This document shows, one piece after another, positions 61,362 to 64,000 of a stretch of 64,000 bases of DNA (position 1 is the stretch's first letter; each line of letters begins with the position of its first letter). The translations under genes and the position numbers were made by a program. Source of the DNA: UBA3478 sp038134285. Lineage in GTDB: Bacteria; Bacteroidota; Bacteroidia; Flavobacteriales; Flavobacteriaceae. The stretch lies in NCBI GenBank assembly GCA_038134285.1, contig JAYPUW010000006.1:1-64000 (forward strand), read 5' to 3'. The notes beneath the pieces are model-generated. The model did not search any database and was not told where the DNA came from. It worked only from the letters and a program-made list of their open reading frames with translations.

Positions 61362-61916
61362 ATGTTATATAAAATTCGAGTCATCTTAGATGCAGAAGAG
61401 GATATTTTTCGTGATTTGGCGGTATCCGATCGCATTAGCTTAGAGGATTTTCATATTGCCATTGCACAATCTTTCGGATTTGATCTTAGTGAAATGGGCA
61501 CCTTTTTCGCCACAAATGAAGAATGGGTTCAAGGAGTTGAATATCCGATTGTAGACATGGGCTTTGAAGATGATACCGTAATCATGCGAGATACTCCTTT
61601 AGGAACCTTATTAAATCAAGAGAGCCCTAGGCTCATTTACGTATATGACCTCTTAAACATGTGGAGCTTTTTTGTGGAGTTGGCAAAAATCGAAGATCGT
61701 GAGCCCACTGAAACCACAGAGCTGCTATTTAGTTTCGGCACCCTTCCAGATCAGGCTCCTGATAAAAGCTTTAATTCAGAGCGATCTTCTTCAATGGATA
61801 CAGACGATGACCTCTATTCAAGTGAAGAATGGAATGACGATGAATTCGAAAATGAATTCGGAGATGACTATAGCGACGACTTCGGATCTATGGACGACTA
61901 CAGCGAAGATTATTAA
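61362..61916 (+). CDS. pRiA4b ORF-3-like protein with acidic tail
   Basis: The 184-residue protein begins MLYKIRVILDAEEDIFRDLAV, with a following SLEDFHIAIAQSFGFDLSEM and LIYVYDLLNMWSFFVELAKI, matching the pRiA4b ORF-3-like family (also called IS1096 passenger TnpR family). Despite the name there is no transposase nearby. The last 45 residues are very acidic, mostly Asp/Glu/Ser with Tyr/Phe. It is a chromosomal, cytoplasmic protein of unknown role, 5 bp downstream of ctaA. Confidence 0.85.
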   Translation: MLYKIRVILDAEEDIFRDLAVSDRISLEDFHIAIAQSFGFDLSEMGTFFATNEEWVQGVEYPIVDMGFEDDTVIMRDTPLGTLLNQESPRLIYVYDLLNMWSFFVELAKIEDREPTETTELLFSFGTLPDQAPDKSFNSERSSSMDTDDDLYSSEEWNDDEFENEFGDDYSDDFGSMDDYSEDY

Positions 61917-61930
61917 ACCTAACACCCTCT

Positions 61931-62990
61931 ATTTTTAACGTTTACAACGCACAGATCGATGCGATTTCTTTGCATAGCGTTGGCAATAAAAGCCTTAATG
62001 AACCCCTTCATCTTTCTAAAGATCACCTTCAATTGGATGACGAAATCGGTGTACTGCTAAAGCAATACTTTTTCTCACCCTTTAATCAGAAGGAAGTGAA
62101 TTTATTACTGCTTCTCTCATGAGGTAAACCTAGAGTACCATCCTGTATATCAGGCTGTACAGCGCATTTTTGAAAATCCAAAAGAGCTGCACGAGCAGAG
62201 TAAAGATATTGCAGCTCACCTTTACGAACAATCTAGGCATGCACACATCAATATCGGAGAACTTTATGTAGCCCATTTTAGTAAGGTAAGACTAGACAAT
62301 GAAAAAATCGATGCGATTGGGATTTTTAAGAGTGAAGTCAAACAAGACTTCTTTGAATTCAGCTGGGAGAACGAGAATCTCAATATACATTTGCGCAGAG
62401 GAATCTCTACCCAAAAGCTCGACAAAGGATGTCTCATCTTCAATACTCTAGCTGAAAAGGGATATAAAGTACTCACGGTAGATCGCAATCGTTATGATGC
62501 TAAATATTGGCAAAAGGCTTTCTTGTCTATCACTCCACTTACCGGTGAAGTCTATTTCACTAAGAACTATCTTAAACTCTTCAAAAACTTCGCAAAAGAT
62601 GTGATTCTTGAGGCAGAAGACAAGCAAAAAGAAGTACTATTTATGAATCGTGCGATGAATCACTTTGCTTCTCGCGATATATTTGAAGAAACCCATTTTC
62701 TCAACGATTTAATCGAAAATCCTGCCCTTATTCCGGAGTTCAAGCACTACAAGACTGAACGTGGTCCTAAATATAGCATAGAAGATGTTTCTTCATTTGG
62801 TATAGCCAATCATGCGGTAAGCGAGGCAAGAAGAAAATTTAAAAATCAAATTCACCTCGACACCATCATTCATATTAAACTCGATTTCATTAACCCAGAA
62901 TCGGCAGAGAAGTTTGTTGAAAAAGGATGGGACGAAGAGCGTAAGATGTACTATTATCTCTTGTATTTCAATAAGGAAAATAAGAGTTAA
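61931..62990 (+). pseudogene. Nucleoid-associated protein (NdpA/YejK family), frameshifted and lacking a normal start
   Basis: Translating 61931-62104 gives an N-terminal region resembling nucleoid-associated proteins of Bacteroidota (NVYNAQIDAISLHSVGNKS and LQLDDEIGVLLKQYF). The frame then stops at TGA 62120-62122. One base later (from 62106) another frame resumes with YCFSHEVNLEYHPVYQAVQ and runs to 62990, including MRRGISTQKLDKGCLIFN (from 62391), DRNRYDAKYW and DFINPESAEKFVEKGWDEER. The two pieces together are about 350 residues, the full family length, so one base was gained or two lost near 62102-62105. No ATG, GTG or TTG stands at the expected start; an ATT is at 61931. The downstream frame could be translated from the ATG at 62391 as a truncated protein. 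Confidence 0.8.
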
Positions 62991-64000
62991 AGTGCTGTAA
63001 GATCTCTATAGTTTCTGATGACAAAAAGTAAGGCCAGTTCTAGGATCACACCCATCGAAGGTGCCGACTCAAAACGCGGATCACCGGTATAGTGACTAAT
63101 CTGTTTTCCGAGGGTTTTAATGTGTTCTGAGGTCGACAATACATCTGCTTTTGCCGATTCTATAAGGCGGCGAAGTTGAGCTTCGGCGCCCAAGGCACGC
63201 TTCGCTAATGAAGACCGCTCTTCGCGCTTGTATTGAAAGACCGACTCTTTTTTAAGATGCTGTTTAATCAGATCGATCATTCCTTGATTTTCAGGAAAAA
63301 ACTGAGGGCGATAAACCTTTAAATCACCCTCGTAGTTCTGCTGATCGAAATCGATGGCCCTAATCTTATGAATAACGCTATCAAAATCGTGGACCGGAAT
63401 AACCACATAGTTATATGCGCGCATATCCCCTAGAAGACGAATCATAGAGCGCTCATTGAATTTTACAAACTCTTTGGCGAGTTGTGCGCGTTGACGCTCA
63501 CTGCAATGAGGTAGGTATTCTTGAATGAAAACATCTCCAGGAATTCCGGCTATGTGCTCTTCAATAAGCGTATCGTTAGAAACCAGAAAGTTCAAATTGT
63601 AGGGCGAAAGTAGGTGCTCTAATTCTAGCCCGTATATGCGAGAAGCATCACTCCTTTTGACGTAGAAATAAGTGTAGTTATCATTCATTACATTCCGAAT
63701 CTTGATTCGAAAGGGCTTCGAATTTCCGAAAGTGCAATAATCAATGGCGTCTACCGAAAGGTCTTCGATAATAGCATCACTTCCGTCAGAATGTAGAATA
63801 GAATAAATCATCTTGAGCGACAGGTCGATCTCCTTTCGTTCTTCTTCAGAATAATACACCCGTACCCACAGGGTATCCTCTTCATGCTGATTCAAAACAG
63901 CCACAGATCCTGTGAAGCGCATCAAATCATCGTAATGTACAGGCACTTCTATACTGCGTTTATAACGATCTAAATAGCGTTGCAGCGTATCCGAAATTGG
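62987..64000 (-). CDS. Protein of unknown family with kinase-like motifs (5' partial)
   Basis: The frame is open to the right edge, so the N-terminus is outside; 337 residues are visible. I do not recognise the family. Several segments follow the order of phosphotransferase folds: YFYVKRSDASRIYGLELEHL (a possible lysine-containing strand with an acidic helix), VFIQEYLPH (hinge-like), MIRLLGDMRAYNYVVIP (D-x4-N as in a catalytic loop) and IRAIDFDQQNYEG (a metal-binding Asp as in DFG). The C-terminus is helical and ends in a hydrophobic stretch GVILELALLFVIRNY. This is inference from local pattern; no signal peptide can be assessed. It overlaps the nucleoid-associated gene by 4 bp tail to tail. 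Confidence 0.5.
   Translation of the reverse strand, partial: PISDTLQRYLDRYKRSIEVPVHYDDLMRFTGSVAVLNQHEEDTLWVRVYYSEEERKEIDLSLKMIYSILHSDGSDAIIEDLSVDAIDYCTFGNSKPFRIKIRNVMNDNYTYFYVKRSDASRIYGLELEHLLSPYNLNFLVSNDTLIEEHIAGIPGDVFIQEYLPHCSERQRAQLAKEFVKFNERSMIRLLGDMRAYNYVVIPVHDFDSVIHKIRAIDFDQQNYEGDLKVYRPQFFPENQGMIDLIKQHLKKESVFQYKREERSSLAKRALGAEAQLRRLIESAKADVLSTSEHIKTLGKQISHYTGDPRFESAPSMGVILELALLFVIRNYRDLTAL

Noticed and set aside
61362..61916. Possible mobile element because the family is also called IS1096 passenger TnpR
   Set aside because: No transposase, inverted repeats or target-site duplication is present; the family is a widespread chromosomal one and the gene sits in a normal operon context.
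1..64000. tRNA genes, rRNA genes, CRISPR arrays, prophage, phage-defence or toxin-antitoxin modules
   Set aside because: Gaps between genes were read on both strands; none shows a tRNA cloverleaf, direct repeats with spacers, or recognised defence families.

Overview
The window is a gene-dense, moderately AT-rich chromosomal segment from a member of the Bacteroidota, most likely a marine-type Flavobacteriales (Flavobacteriia). This rests on lineage-typical families (DUF4105, DUF5606, DUF349, DUF2795 upstream of secA, OstA-like protein, BshC, SecA without the C-terminal zinc motif), on the order rsh-fur-purA-ostA, and on exact TAnnTTTG -7 promoter boxes in front of several genes. There is no rRNA, tRNA, CRISPR array, transposase, integrase or prophage gene. 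It reads as core genome, so I do not claim a new defence or mobile system.  Layout. 1-3.5 kb: two amidohydrolase-superfamily genes, the first cut by the window edge. 3.5-17.2 kb: a long plus-strand run with an rRNA/tRNA methyltransferase, the (p)ppGpp synthase/hydrolase, a Fur-family regulator, purA, an OstA-like protein, a class III aminotransferase, a TPR protein, two tandem DUF368 (PopT-type) membrane proteins, aroE and a DUF349 protein. 17.2-19.6 kb (minus): a ZapB-like coiled coil, zapA, a probable 6S RNA and rny. 19.7-25.4 kb: an M23 peptidase, a CsgG/LpoB-like protein, cysteine desulfurase and recQ. 25.5-30.7 kb: kdsD, tatC, an AhpD-like protein and lptB, with convergent pssA, then a DUF4105 protein, a 40-residue membrane protein and a DUF2795 protein. 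30.7-36.8 kb: secA, a small membrane protein, msrA, a GT2 glycosyltransferase and a flippase-like LPG-synthase-family protein. 36.8-48 kb (minus): two GT39 transferases, a PAP2 phosphatase, a small acidic protein, a MATE transporter, mazG, mnmA, yidC and pyrG. 48-64 kb: a Tat-exported sugar isomerase-like protein, a periplasmic-binding-fold protein with guaA, a PNPOx-like protein, bshC, an M14 peptidase, ruvX-def-DUF5606, dapD, cca, ctaA, a pRiA4b ORF-3-like protein, a frameshifted nucleoid-associated protein gene, and a kinase-like protein cut by the right edge.  How the genes fit together. Cell-envelope work dominates: LPS (kdsD, lptB, OstA-like), undecaprenyl-phosphate recycling and use (DUF368 pair, PAP2, GT2 and GT39 enzymes), export (secA, yidC, tatC), peptidoglycan (M23 peptidase, dapD) and phospholipid (pssA). 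Nucleotide synthesis (purA, guaA, pyrG), RNA modification and turnover (mnmA, cca, rny, SpoU methyltransferase) and stress control ((p)ppGpp, 6S RNA, bacillithiol, MsrA) fill the rest.  The observations most worth a second look are the 6S RNA between zapA and rny, the frameshifted nucleoid-associated protein gene without a normal start codon, the kinase-like protein at the right edge, the tandem DUF368 pair with diverged signatures, and the amidohydrolase set in which only one of three barrels keeps its metal ligands.
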